DNA from: a virus
Virus record (IMG/VR): IMGVR_UViG_3300020421_000070
Span: 1-35,665 of that record
Direction: 5' to 3' (one strand)
DNA: 35,665 nt
The translations under genes and the position numbers were made by a program. The notes under the pieces are model-generated. The model had not been told where the DNA came from. It searched no databases and was given only the letters and a program-made list of their open reading frames with translations. Of the stretch, positions 9,042 through 14,462 are shown piece by piece. Within the stretch, counting starts at the first letter, position 1. Each line of letters begins with the position of its first letter.

Positions 9042-9533
9042 TCAGCTATCGGCAAGGATAGAATCGTCAGCAGCATCACTAGTGATAGTAGAACCTGCAA
9101 CAAAGACTTCAGTCTTTGTTCTTGTATTTCCGTGTGTATCAGTGTAGGTCTTAATACCGACCCATCCAGCGTGTGCGACTTCGTAGATACCGCCACGTGC
9201 TACACCAACCTCAGTAGGATCAGCACCAAAGATTTGGTCACCAGCATATGCTGCATCCTTAACAAGAAACTTAGGTGACTCCCCAATATTGAATGCTTGA
9301 GTAAGACCTGAACCAGCGGTAAGTCCAGCAGGACTATCAAGGGTCAACTGAGTATCCGAATCGATCGACTTAATAACTCCAGAGCCATATGCACCCATTG
9401 CAATGACCTGACCTACAGCAACAAGCCCCGATGCGGAGAAAGTTGTACCCGAACCAGTAACTACACCTTCTGAGGTTATCGTTGTGATGTTACCCGTTGC
9501 GTATGCTGTATCTTTATTTCCCCAAAGAGACAT
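9042..9533 (-). CDS. Probable virion structural protein, 163 aa
   Basis: The protein starts MSLWGNKDTAYATGNITTIT and is rich in Gly, Thr, Ser and Ala with alternating beta-prone residues and almost no lysine, typical of phage head- or tail-associated beta proteins. From memory, an MSLWGN start recurs in cyanophage structural proteins. It has its own perfect TATAAATA late box 35 nt upstream, just past a strong terminator, so it forms a separate late unit. The exact structure (head decoration, tail, neck) cannot be decided here. Confidence 0.8.
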   Translation of the reverse strand: MSLWGNKDTAYATGNITTITSEGVVTGSGTTFSASGLVAVGQVIAMGAYGSGVIKSIDSDTQLTLDSPAGLTAGSGLTQAFNIGESPKFLVKDAAYAGDQIFGADPTEVGVARGGIYEVAHAGWVGIKTYTDTHGNTRTKTEVFVAGSTITSDAADDSILADS

Positions 9534-9567
9534 GGGCTTTTACTCCAATGCTAACTATATCTAGATT

Positions 9568-9575
9568 TATTTATA
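9568..9575 (-). promoter_or_regulatory. Late promoter TATAAATA (exact T4 consensus)
   Basis: This is the only box in the window identical to the T4 late -10 TATAAATA. It lies 35 nt before the ATG of the 163-aa structural gene and shares its first base with the U tract of the terminator upstream. Confidence 0.85.
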
Positions 9576-9602
9576 AAAAAAGAGACCCCTGATGGGGGTC
9601 TC
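9575..9602 (-). terminator. Rho-independent terminator
   Basis: On the minus strand a perfect 8-bp stem GAGACCCC/GGGGTCTC with a 5-nt loop is followed by seven T residues. It lies 17 nt after the stop of the 70-aa gene. This is one of the clearest terminators in the window. Confidence 0.93.
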
Positions 9603-9619
9603 ATCATTTATATGGAGAA

Positions 9620-9832
9620 TTACTCTGCAGAATCTTCTTCTCTTGCAGCAATAGCTTGAGTAACAACCTCAAGAAGTTTATCATCCATATCGGTCTTTGT
9701 CAGTTTAACAGCCTTGGAAAGAATTAGTAGACAAATTTCTACTAGTTTCTCACCGAGTTCTTCGTTTTCTGGAATTTTAGATACAGCATCCGAAATAATC
9801 TTAGACGCTAGTGGCAATAAAAAGGCTAACAT
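9620..9832 (-). CDS. Small protein with hydrophobic N-terminus, 70 aa (holin-like at best)
   Basis: The protein begins MLAFLLPLASKIISDAVSKI, a hydrophobic/amphipathic N-terminal helix, then has a second helix LVEICLLILSKAVKL and an acidic end (AAREEDSAE). An MLxFLxPLASK start is seen in some small phage holin families, so a membrane role at lysis is possible. The second helix is too polar to call as a firm membrane segment. It has its own late box 23 nt upstream and a terminator downstream, consistent with a small late transcription unit. Confidence 0.75.
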   Translation of the reverse strand: MLAFLLPLASKIISDAVSKIPENEELGEKLVEICLLILSKAVKLTKTDMDDKLLEVVTQAIAAREEDSAE

Positions 9833-9853
9833 AACAGCAGCACAAGGAGCATC

Positions 9854-9958
9854 TTATTTAGTATCCAAATTCGTATCTATAGAATTTTTTAATTGAAGTT
9901 TACGGATTTTCTGCATCAATACTTTCATCCTCCTATACCACAATCTTCTTTCGTCCAT
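9854..9958 (-). CDS. Putative very small basic protein, 34 aa
   Basis: The gap between the 64-aa and 70-aa genes holds an open frame starting MDERRLWYRRMKVLMQKIRK. It begins 13 nt after the preceding stop codon. Its TAA stop lies inside the ACTAAATA box of the next gene, the same nesting seen elsewhere in the window. The product is strongly basic and helical. No strong ribosome site precedes the ATG, while an AGGAGG sits within the frame ahead of a later ATG, so the start is uncertain. Confidence 0.45.
   Translation of the reverse strand: MDERRLWYRRMKVLMQKIRKLQLKNSIDTNLDTK
9855..9862 (-). promoter_or_regulatory. Late promoter box ACTAAATA
   Basis: The box ends 23 nt before the ATG of the 70-aa hydrophobic gene and contains the TAA stop of the 34-aa frame. 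Confidence 0.65.
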
Positions 9959-9971
9959 ATAAAAACTCAGC

Positions 9972-10166
9972 TCACGGATCAAGTATTTCTACTGTTATAT
10001 TTGTGTTTTGTATTTCATTATATTTTCTACAGAGAACATCACTAGATTCATGTTCCCAACGATGATATGAACTTTTGAGAGATTTTAGATAATCTTCTCC
10101 ACTGGAATTTGCCAACTCATCGGCAACAATGGCTTTGATTAACACACCTCTAGTTAAATGTGTCAT
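9972..10166 (-). CDS. Hypothetical protein, 64 aa
   Basis: The reading frame can be extended to a TTG at 10208, but the first ATG is at 10166 (MTHLTRGVLIKAIVADELAN), and the extension has an unlikely composition and no ribosome site. The protein is soluble, mostly helical, with KSSYHRWEHESSDVLCRKYNE in the middle and a beta-like end (TNITVEILDP). No family is recognised. A late-type box lies 106 nt upstream of the ATG, leaving an unusually long leader with a hairpin. Confidence 0.6.
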   Translation of the reverse strand: MTHLTRGVLIKAIVADELANSSGEDYLKSLKSSYHRWEHESSDVLCRKYNEIQNTNITVEILDP

Positions 10167-10238
10167 ATGTGAATGCTTGTTTTCCAACAACAAACTCTTA
10201 CATGACAAGACGAAGAAGATTACATCAAAGAGTTAGTC

Positions 10239-10254
10239 TTGGGTGACTACCCAA
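10239..10254 (-). other. Perfect hairpin in the leader of the 64-aa gene
   Basis: TTGGGT-AGTC-ACCCAA forms a perfect 6-bp stem with a 4-nt loop on the minus strand, between the late box at 10272 and the gene start. No T run follows, so it is probably not a terminator. It could stabilise the mRNA 5' end or affect translation. Confidence 0.4.
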
Positions 10255-10271
10255 ATTATTCGGGATCTTAT

Positions 10272-10279
10272 TATTTATT
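10272..10279 (-). promoter_or_regulatory. Late promoter box AATAAATA
   Basis: The box overlaps the TAA stop of the nuclease gene (TTTAATAAATAA). Its distance to the next ATG (106 nt) is much larger than for the other boxes, which lowers confidence. Confidence 0.5.
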
Positions 10280-10751
10280 AAATTAAAGTACCATGCTGTC
10301 TACGAATTTCTCGTAGTGCCTCAAGGTTCATATCCTTGGTGCCACCATCATATGCATGAGCATATCCCTCTTCAATCATTTGTTCGTTGAGGGACACATC
10401 TGCATCCCCAATGTATAACCACCCAAGAAGACGCCCATACTTCCCAGTGCCACCAACAAGTTCAGTCCTAACAGACAACTCATCGTCACCAGCCAAAGTA
10501 CCTTCGAGTTTTTCTTTGAGCCAGTTGGTTGCGTCGATTCCAAGAGCTTTCTCCTCTAGATTTCTCGTTCTCTTCTCTGGCGTATCAACTCCTGCAACTC
10601 TAACTCTTTCTTTCTTGTATAGATCAAACCCGAGGTCAATAGTGACATCAATAGTATCACCGTCAAGGACACGATTGATCTCCGTCACTCGGAAGTTGTA
10701 GCAGCTCTTCCTGCTCGGTGGTGTCAATGCTCCCATGAGATTCTCTTTCAT
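10278..10751 (-). CDS. Staphylococcal-nuclease-like (thermonuclease) protein
   Basis: This SNase-fold phosphodiesterase of 157 aa probably degrades DNA or RNA in a Ca2+-dependent way. All key residues of the family are present: the metal aspartate in VLDGDTIDV (D32), R51 in ERVRVAGVDTPE with D56 and E59, and R107 in KYGRLLGWLYI, corresponding to D21, R35, D40, E43 and R87 of the S. aureus enzyme. No signal peptide is evident, so it should act in the host cytoplasm. The ATG at 10751 follows AGGA; a later ATG at 10736 would also keep the whole domain. The 5' end overlaps the upstream membrane-protein gene by about 90 nt, an unusually long overlap here. A role in host DNA breakdown or nucleotide salvage is inferred. 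Confidence 0.88.
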   Translation of the reverse strand: MKENLMGALTPPSRKSCYNFRVTEINRVLDGDTIDVTIDLGFDLYKKERVRVAGVDTPEKRTRNLEEKALGIDATNWLKEKLEGTLAGDDELSVRTELVGGTGKYGRLLGWLYIGDADVSLNEQMIEEGYAHAYDGGTKDMNLEALREIRRQHGTLI

Positions 10752-10869
10752 CAATTCCTAGTATATAGTAGATGACATAAAGAGCCATAGCAACAGAAAG
10801 GAATACCATAAAGATCACTGACCATACAGGATCATTTGGATTATCAAGTGGGCGAAGAAAAAGGTTCAT
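10663..10869 (-). CDS. Small single-helix membrane protein, 68 aa
   Basis: The start overlaps the stop of the upstream gene (ATGA). After a short N-terminus (MNLFLRPLDNPNDPV) there is one clear membrane helix (about 16-38, WSVIFMVFLSVAMALYVIYY) and an acidic, Glu/Gln-rich tail. The last ~90 nt also encode the start of the nuclease in another frame. One membrane helix and an acidic tail fit a bitopic inner-membrane peptide. Function unknown. Confidence 0.7.
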   Translation of the reverse strand: MNLFLRPLDNPNDPVWSVIFMVFLSVAMALYVIYYILGIDERESHGSIDTTEQEELLQLPSDGDQSCP

Positions 10870-11108
10870 TTGTCTTGATCTCGATCAGATTCCATATTAT
10901 TAAACTTATATTCAAGTACGCCAACATAAAATGAATCTCTCAACTGATAGAGATGGTCTTGTTCTTCAACAGGTCTTGCGGGAGATCCTGGCCACAATCT
11001 AATTGTTTCACATACAGAATGGTAAAGAAGAAAAACATCGTCTTTAGTAAATTCGTATGTAAATTTATCCTGATACTCCCACTTGTCCCCGTCATCTTCG
11101 TGAATCAT
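10866..11108 (-). CDS. Hypothetical acidic protein, 80 aa
   Basis: The chosen ATG at 11108 (MIHEDDGDKWEYQDKFTYEF) has an AGG 7 nt upstream and overlaps the preceding small gene by only 17 nt. A longer version from 11144 has no ribosome site, and its ATG touches a CATAAATA box, so it would not lie on the transcript made from that box. The protein is acidic and aromatic-rich with a helical core (DDVFLLYHSVCETIRLW). No family recognised. It heads a run with the membrane protein and nuclease genes. Confidence 0.65.
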   Translation of the reverse strand: MIHEDDGDKWEYQDKFTYEFTKDDVFLLYHSVCETIRLWPGSPARPVEEQDHLYQLRDSFYVGVLEYKFNNMESDRDQDK

Positions 11109-11226
11109 GCGTGTACCTGAATGGTTCCCAATGTTCCCAGCCATATTTATGGACGAGATTCATACCAATAATAGGTACAAATACTAAAATGAATCCCATG
11201 GTTCCTAAAGACCATGGAGTTTCCAT
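11092..11226 (-). CDS. Small membrane protein, 44 aa
   Basis: The frame starts METPWSLGTMGFILVFVPII, giving one membrane helix (about 8-26), and ends with an aromatic/basic tail (HKYGWEHWEPFRYTHDSRR). A TAGG lies 6 nt before the ATG and the gene begins 7 nt after the previous stop, both good signs of a real gene. It overlaps the next gene by 17 nt. Similar tiny membrane proteins occur in other cyanophages to my recollection, without known function. Confidence 0.65.
   Translation of the reverse strand: METPWSLGTMGFILVFVPIIGMNLVHKYGWEHWEPFRYTHDSRR
11144..11151 (-). promoter_or_regulatory. Possible late promoter box CATAAATA inside a coding region
   Basis: CATAAATA lies within the 44-aa gene (codons for His-Lys-Tyr), 36 nt before the chosen ATG of the 80-aa gene. 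It could separately transcribe the 80-aa, membrane-protein and nuclease genes. Being in coding sequence, it could be chance. Confidence 0.4.
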
Positions 11227-11233
11227 TACATAC

Positions 11234-11431
11234 CTAACGAACAGTTGTACGTGTGTCATCGTCTGGATTGCTCTTGCTAGATGGAACTAATTGATAGGCT
11301 AACTTGTCTCTTAGAAGATTGATCTTTGCATCATCATACTGTTGAAACTGTCCACGTTTCTCCACTTTTTTATAATAGTGAAGTGCATTGAGGATAATAG
11401 TATAATCCTCCATGGTTAGATCAAAGTCCAT
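11234..11431 (-). CDS. Hypothetical protein, 65 aa
   Basis: This soluble helical protein begins MDFDLTMEDYTIILNALHYY and continues with basic and Gln-rich helices (KKVEKRGQFQQYDDAKINLLRDKL) before a polar, probably disordered tail. The pattern resembles a small helix-turn-helix-like or three-helix bundle, but no specific family is recognised. It lies between two tiny membrane-protein genes and is preceded by a weak late-type box 15 nt upstream. Confidence 0.7.
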   Translation of the reverse strand: MDFDLTMEDYTIILNALHYYKKVEKRGQFQQYDDAKINLLRDKLAYQLVPSSKSNPDDDTRTTVR

Positions 11432-11445
11432 GATTAATAATGAAA

Positions 11446-11453
11446 TATTTAAT
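11446..11453 (-). promoter_or_regulatory. Weak late-type box ATTAAATA
   Basis: The box overlaps the TAA stop of the 32-aa membrane peptide but is only 15 nt from the next ATG, closer than the usual 21-29 nt. Confidence 0.35.
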
Positions 11454-11547
11454 GAGGATAAGCATTATTCAATCCCCAAACAACGAAACAAATAACGAAA
11501 CTGAAAATGAATGAACCTGATACTGTTAGGTTTTTAGTTTTTCCCAT
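11449..11547 (-). CDS. Tiny single-helix membrane peptide, 32 aa
   Basis: The frame reads MGKTKNLTVSGSFIFSFVIC and continues through FVVWGLNNAYPH. A basic N-terminus is followed by one hydrophobic helix (about 13-27), so the C-terminus should face outward by the positive-inside rule. GAGG lies 5 nt before the ATG, one of the better ribosome sites in the region, and the start overlaps the end of the 52-aa gene. No function is recognised. Size and layout recall small photosystem or lysis-regulating peptides, but no sequence match supports either. Confidence 0.65.
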   Translation of the reverse strand: MGKTKNLTVSGSFIFSFVICFVVWGLNNAYPH

Positions 11548-11684
11548 AGATCCTCATTGTGAAGGCATGAATTGGGATGTACCCAAGAACTATTTACTTC
11601 TTCTAGCTCCATTTTCAGGTGCTTATTTTCGAGTTTCAACATATAGATCTCATCTCTTAATTTTTTAATTAGATTCAGATCCAT
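11526..11684 (-). CDS. Small coiled-coil protein, 52 aa
   Basis: The frame starts MDLNLIKKLRDEIYMLKLEN, with heptad-spaced Leu/Ile/Met over about 30 residues, so it should form a short coiled coil; the end (HPNSCLHNEDLWEKLKT) is less regular. It overlaps the 3' end of the 102-aa gene by 20 nt and the membrane peptide that follows by 22 nt. A GGA lies 9 nt before the ATG. Function unknown; a pairing with the membrane peptide is speculative. Confidence 0.6.
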   Translation of the reverse strand: MDLNLIKKLRDEIYMLKLENKHLKMELEEVNSSWVHPNSCLHNEDLWEKLKT

Positions 11685-11973
11685 TTCTATTTTTCCAAAG
11701 TTCTAAGAAGTAACGATCAACATGATACAAATCACCCTGAGGTGGTTGCTCTTCAATTTGAGACCATTCATTACATAAAGCTCTCATTTCTGGTGTTATG
11801 CCATGAGGCAAAAACATTCTACCAAATGATGACATTGCAAACGCAAACCTCATTCTAATGCGCTGTTCCATTTCCTGAGTAGGCGTCGGTTTCATAATAG
11901 TTATTCTCACCTTTTCTGTGCCCGAAATATGCGGTGGCACATATAAAGGGTAGTGATCCGAAAAGTAGGACAT
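11665..11973 (-). CDS. Hypothetical protein, 102 aa
   Basis: The protein opens MSYFSDHYPLYVPPHISGTE, with a beta-like stretch (KVRITIMKPTPT), a helical Met/Arg-rich core (RIRMRFAFAMSSFGRMFLPHG) and an aromatic C-terminal helix (VDRYFLELWKNRN). It follows gnd by 9 nt and is likely on the same transcript. No catalytic motif or membrane segment seen. Not recognised. Confidence 0.7.
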   Translation of the reverse strand: MSYFSDHYPLYVPPHISGTEKVRITIMKPTPTQEMEQRIRMRFAFAMSSFGRMFLPHGITPEMRALCNEWSQIEEQPPQGDLYHVDRYFLELWKNRNGSESN

Positions 11974-11982
11974 GTGCTAAAG

Positions 11983-13029
11983 TCATCTTACGTTGTGTCC
12001 GCCAAACATAGCTCTCATACCATTCAAAACCTTGGACGCGAAAGCACCCAGACGGCGCGACTCAAAACGTGTCCAGAGCGCACTGCTGATAACAGGAGTG
12101 GGTACACCAAGATCCACAGCAGCGTGAATAGTCCAACGTCCTTCACCAGAGTCTGATACTCCCCCATCAAACTTGCTAAGCTCGTTATCGCTGCGTAGTA
12201 CATCAGCGGTAAGATCAAGCAACCAACTGCCAACCACGCTACCACGACGCCATAACTCAGCAACTTCAACACAGTCAATATCATATTGATAATCTTCTGG
12301 ATTCTCCATCGGAGCCACCTCAGCGTCTCCTTCCTTGACATATTGAGATCCTGCATTTGCTTCATGGAGAATGTTGAATCCTTCTGCATATGCTTGCATG
12401 ATTCCATACTCAACTCCGTTATGAACCATCTTTACAAAATGTCCAGCACCTGGTGGTCCACAATGTAACCAACCATACTCAGCACTGGTTGCCCTAGTAC
12501 ATGGGTCTGTGCGGGTTGCAGCGGTAATACCAGGTGCGAGGGCACGGAAAATGGGGGAACAGACAGATACTGCGCCAGTTGAACCACCAACCATAAGACA
12601 GAATCCACGGTCCAAACCGTAAACACCACCACTAGTACCACAATCAATATACTGGATGCCCAGTTTCTCAAGACGTTGTGCCCTCCTCCTGGAATCCTTA
12701 AAGTTGCTATTGCCATGATCAATAATAATATCCCCGTCGCTAAGTAGTGGTAATAACTCATTGATAGTTTCCTCTACTAATTCTGCTGGGATAACAAGTT
12801 GAAAAATGCCAGGAACTTTACCTGCACTTGTGTGAACCTTTTTGTCAGATTTAACTGCTTGAACAAGATACTCTAGTGAAGTTGCACACCCACTGATATA
12901 TCCAGCTTCATACTGTTCACATGCTTTCTCGTAGTTATTTCTGTACCCCCAAACTTCGATGCCCGATTTAATCATACGGCGAGACATACCCTCACCCATA
13001 CGACCAAGACCAATCATTCCAACTTTCAT
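11983..13029 (-). CDS. gnd: 6-phosphogluconate dehydrogenase (decarboxylating)
   Basis: Gnd oxidises 6-phosphogluconate to ribulose-5-phosphate and CO2, producing NADPH. It is a well-known cyanophage auxiliary gene thought to push the host toward the pentose phosphate pathway for nucleotide synthesis. The 348-aa protein has a Rossmann motif at the N-terminus (GLGRMG, 7-12), the substrate loop CGTSGGVYG (SGG 133-135) and the catalytic helix HFVKMVHNGVEYG with K200, N204 and E207. The ATG at 13029 is set by GAGG 6 nt upstream; an earlier TTG at 13047 is less likely. It is shorter than the ~470-aa bacterial enzyme and matches the short type. Confidence 0.95.
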   Translation of the reverse strand: MKVGMIGLGRMGEGMSRRMIKSGIEVWGYRNNYEKACEQYEAGYISGCATSLEYLVQAVKSDKKVHTSAGKVPGIFQLVIPAELVEETINELLPLLSDGDIIIDHGNSNFKDSRRRAQRLEKLGIQYIDCGTSGGVYGLDRGFCLMVGGSTGAVSVCSPIFRALAPGITAATRTDPCTRATSAEYGWLHCGPPGAGHFVKMVHNGVEYGIMQAYAEGFNILHEANAGSQYVKEGDAEVAPMENPEDYQYDIDCVEVAELWRRGSVVGSWLLDLTADVLRSDNELSKFDGGVSDSGEGRWTIHAAVDLGVPTPVISSALWTRFESRRLGAFASKVLNGMRAMFGGHNVR

Positions 13030-13047
13030 TTTTACCTCAAAAAACAA

Positions 13048-13191
13048 TCACGGATTATTAGGATCAATACCTAAACTAATTAGGTAATCTTCCCACCACT
13101 GTATTTTACTTTGTTTCCATTTCGGAACATTCATTCCCTTCTCAGAATAATGCTTATAAAAAACATTATCGATAGTCTGTGCGATCTCCAT
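13048..13191 (-). CDS. Hypothetical protein, 47 aa
   Basis: The chosen start (MEIAQTIDNVFYKHYSEKGM) has a strong AGGAAGAGG ribosome site about 5 nt upstream. A longer frame from 13272 would overlap the upstream membrane-protein gene by 107 nt, so the short form is preferred. The product is a small soluble helical protein with an aromatic end (KIQWWEDYLISLGIDPNNP). It ends 18 nt before the gnd start and is probably in the same mRNA. No family recognised. Confidence 0.6.
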   Translation of the reverse strand: MEIAQTIDNVFYKHYSEKGMNVPKWKQSKIQWWEDYLISLGIDPNNP

Positions 13192-13375
13192 ATTCCTCTT
13201 CCTCATCGTCAACGTCTGCATATGCATCTGCCACGAAGGGTCCTCGTTTTCGTAGAGGTTCTTTTCCGACATAAGAGTTTTCTGTGTTGACTGCAGATAC
13301 CCACACCGCCAGTTTCATTACTATAAAAATGATAACCAGTGGTGTGAAGCAACCGATTAAAATTACTGGATTCAT
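13166..13375 (-). CDS. Small single-helix membrane protein with acidic tail, 69 aa
   Basis: The protein opens with a long hydrophobic segment (MNPVILIGCFTPLVIIFIVM, to about residue 26), either a membrane anchor or an uncleaved signal. A linker with basic residues (GKEPLRKRGPF) is followed by a strongly acidic tail (DVDDEEEEYGDRTDYR). A TCTAAATA late box lies 24 nt upstream, and it is the first gene before the 47-aa gene and gnd. Function unknown. The acidic tail overlaps the ribosome site of the next gene, so its codons are constrained twice. Confidence 0.7.
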   Translation of the reverse strand: MNPVILIGCFTPLVIIFIVMKLAVWVSAVNTENSYVGKEPLRKRGPFVADAYADVDDEEEEYGDRTDYR

Positions 13376-13398
13376 TTATGTCTGATCTGTTTTTTTAT

Positions 13399-13406
13399 TA
13401 TTTAGA
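13399..13406 (-). promoter_or_regulatory. Late promoter box TCTAAATA (gnd unit)
   Basis: The box lies 24 nt before the ATG of the 69-aa membrane protein and probably drives this gene, the 47-aa gene and gnd. Confidence 0.7.
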
Positions 13407-13413
13407 AAGCAGT

Positions 13414-13497
13414 TTAACCTCGGGGAGGACATGGCCATGTTAACTCCATACCAAAAATTAACAACACAATAAATGCAAATACAAACAATGTACTCAT
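13414..13497 (-). CDS. Putative tiny membrane peptide, 27 aa
   Basis: Downstream of a hairpin terminator, a short frame reads MSTLFVFAFIVLLIFGMELT and ends WPCPPRG. It is almost entirely one hydrophobic helix plus a Cys/Pro tail. A GGA lies 9 nt before the ATG. No other gene occupies this 200-nt gap. I do not see a promoter between the terminator and the ATG, so expression would need read-through. Confidence is modest because of the size. Confidence 0.5.
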   Translation of the reverse strand: MSTLFVFAFIVLLIFGMELTWPCPPRG

Positions 13498-13515
13498 TTT
13501 AAAACATCCGAATTA

Positions 13516-13552
13516 AATACAAAATAGGGTGCTCGAGATACCCCGAACACCC
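13516..13552 (-). terminator. Probable rho-independent terminator
   Basis: A 9-bp stem GGGTGTTCG/CGAGCACCC (one G-U pair) with an 8-nt loop is followed by the T-rich TATTTTGTATTT. It lies 28 nt after the stop of the 90-aa structural gene. Confidence 0.75.
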
Positions 13553-13579
13553 ATACTAATAGTTACAATTAATCATCTA

Positions 13580-13852
13580 TTATGATATTGTATATCCTGC
13601 TGCTGACCCGACGACAGTAGCGTCTGCTGCAAATATTGCCTCTGTTGATTTCTTCTCTACAAACTCAACAGTATTTCCTGGCATCGTGAAGGTTCCGACT
13701 GTTGTTGATCCACCAACTGAATCAATAACACTTACTAATCTTGCAGTGCCACTGTTGTTACAGAGACGTACCACTGTTGCACTTCCAAATGTAGAAGCGC
13801 CTGCAGCGTCAGTACCACATGCTGCCTGGGTTCCTTTTATGTTAGTTAACAT
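13580..13852 (-). CDS. Probable small virion protein, 90 aa
   Basis: The product (MLTNIKGTQAACGTDAAGAS at the start) is rich in Gly, Ala, Thr, Ser and Val with alternating beta pattern (ATVVRLCNNSGTARLVSVI, VGTFTMPGNTVEFVEK). Similar short beta-rich proteins serve as capsid or tail decoration in T4-like cyanophages. The gene stands alone between a late box 23 nt upstream and a terminator downstream, a typical layout for an abundantly made structural protein. Assignment is by composition and context only. Confidence 0.7.
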   Translation of the reverse strand: MLTNIKGTQAACGTDAAGASTFGSATVVRLCNNSGTARLVSVIDSVGGSTTVGTFTMPGNTVEFVEKKSTEAIFAADATVVGSAAGYTIS

Positions 13853-13874
13853 GGTTAATTAGTATCCTATGTAG

Positions 13875-13882
13875 TATTTAGA
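13875..13882 (-). promoter_or_regulatory. Late promoter box TCTAAATA
   Basis: The box lies 23 nt before the 90-aa structural gene and contains the TAA stop of the 99-aa gene (GATCTCTAAATAC). Confidence 0.75.
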
Positions 13883-14177
13883 GATCTCCAAAATCATCCC
13901 TCATCTGTTCCATAATTCCTTTCTTTGCTGCGATAGCACCTTCGATGTATCCAGCACGACGTTCCCATGTCTGACCACCCTCAATTCCTTTTGATGGGTT
14001 GATACATGTCTCGTCACCTAGTTTGTTGCAAACTAATCCAGCAAGATCTAGTTCACTAGTATCATAAGATGCGGCTGTACCGCTAAACATATGTTTGCCG
14101 TTAATCCAAATAGCACCACATTTAGGACATTCTTTTCTCTCAAGTTTGAGATCCGACAGTTCCTTATCGTTGGTCAT
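13878..14177 (-). CDS. Putative zinc-binding protein, 99 aa
   Basis: A CPKCG pair (C17, C20) plus H29 and two further cysteines (C50 in GLVCNK, C58 in ETCINP) could hold one zinc ion. The region GKHMFSGTAASYDTSELDLA looks like a conserved loop. The C-terminal half has a helical WERRAGYIEGAIAAKK segment. This resembles zinc-ribbon adaptor proteins; DNA or protein binding is possible. The start overlaps the upstream membrane gene by 14 nt. No named family recognised. Confidence 0.75.
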   Translation of the reverse strand: MTNDKELSDLKLERKECPKCGAIWINGKHMFSGTAASYDTSELDLAGLVCNKLGDETCINPSKGIEGGQTWERRAGYIEGAIAAKKGIMEQMRDDFGDL

Positions 14178-14385
14178 CTTTTAATTCCTTTATGAGTTTA
14201 TTGTAATCAGGTAGATCCTTTATGAGTTGTTGTTCTAATTTACGCCGCATCATAAACATTCTAAATTTAACCCATTGATATCTAATTACTAGATCAATGT
14301 ATGAGAAGAGACGCATAGTCTCTTCCGTACCTGCATAGGCTATCATAAGTATAATGATAGTTGCAAATATGTAAGTTAGGTACAT
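14164..14385 (-). CDS. Small membrane protein with basic cytoplasmic region, 73 aa
   Basis: From the ATG at 14385 (an upstream TTG at 14397 is less likely) the protein begins MYLTYIFATIIILMIAYAGT, a clear membrane helix, followed by a basic amphipathic region (YQWVKFRMFMMRRKLEQQLI) and a charged end (KELKDDQR). The basic stretch suggests a cytoplasmic C-terminus. A TCTAAATA box lies 28 nt upstream. It probably shares a transcript with the zinc-binding protein. I recall close relatives in other cyanophages, function unknown. Confidence 0.75.
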   Translation of the reverse strand: MYLTYIFATIIILMIAYAGTEETMRLFSYIDLVIRYQWVKFRMFMMRRKLEQQLIKDLPDYNKLIKELKDDQR

Positions 14386-14412
14386 AAGTTGTATCAAAGT
14401 GATACTCGTAAA

Positions 14413-14420
14413 TATTTAGA
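14413..14420 (-). promoter_or_regulatory. Late promoter box TCTAAATA
   Basis: The box is 28 nt before the ATG at 14385, in the intergenic stretch after the 754-aa gene. Confidence 0.7.
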
Positions 14421-14462
14421 ACTTAAATTAAAAGGTATCTGATAAAATATCTTCAAACCAAA

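Noticed and set aside
9620-9832. Firm holin assignment for the 70-aa protein
   Set aside because: Only the N-terminal helix is convincingly hydrophobic; resemblance to holins rests on the first few residues.
10167-10208. N-terminal extension of the 64-aa gene from a TTG
   Set aside because: TTG start without ribosome site, and the ATG at 10166 is adequate.
13192-13272. N-terminal extension of the 47-aa gene from an ATG at 13272
   Set aside because: It would overlap the membrane-protein gene by 107 nt, while a strong ribosome site stands directly before 13191.
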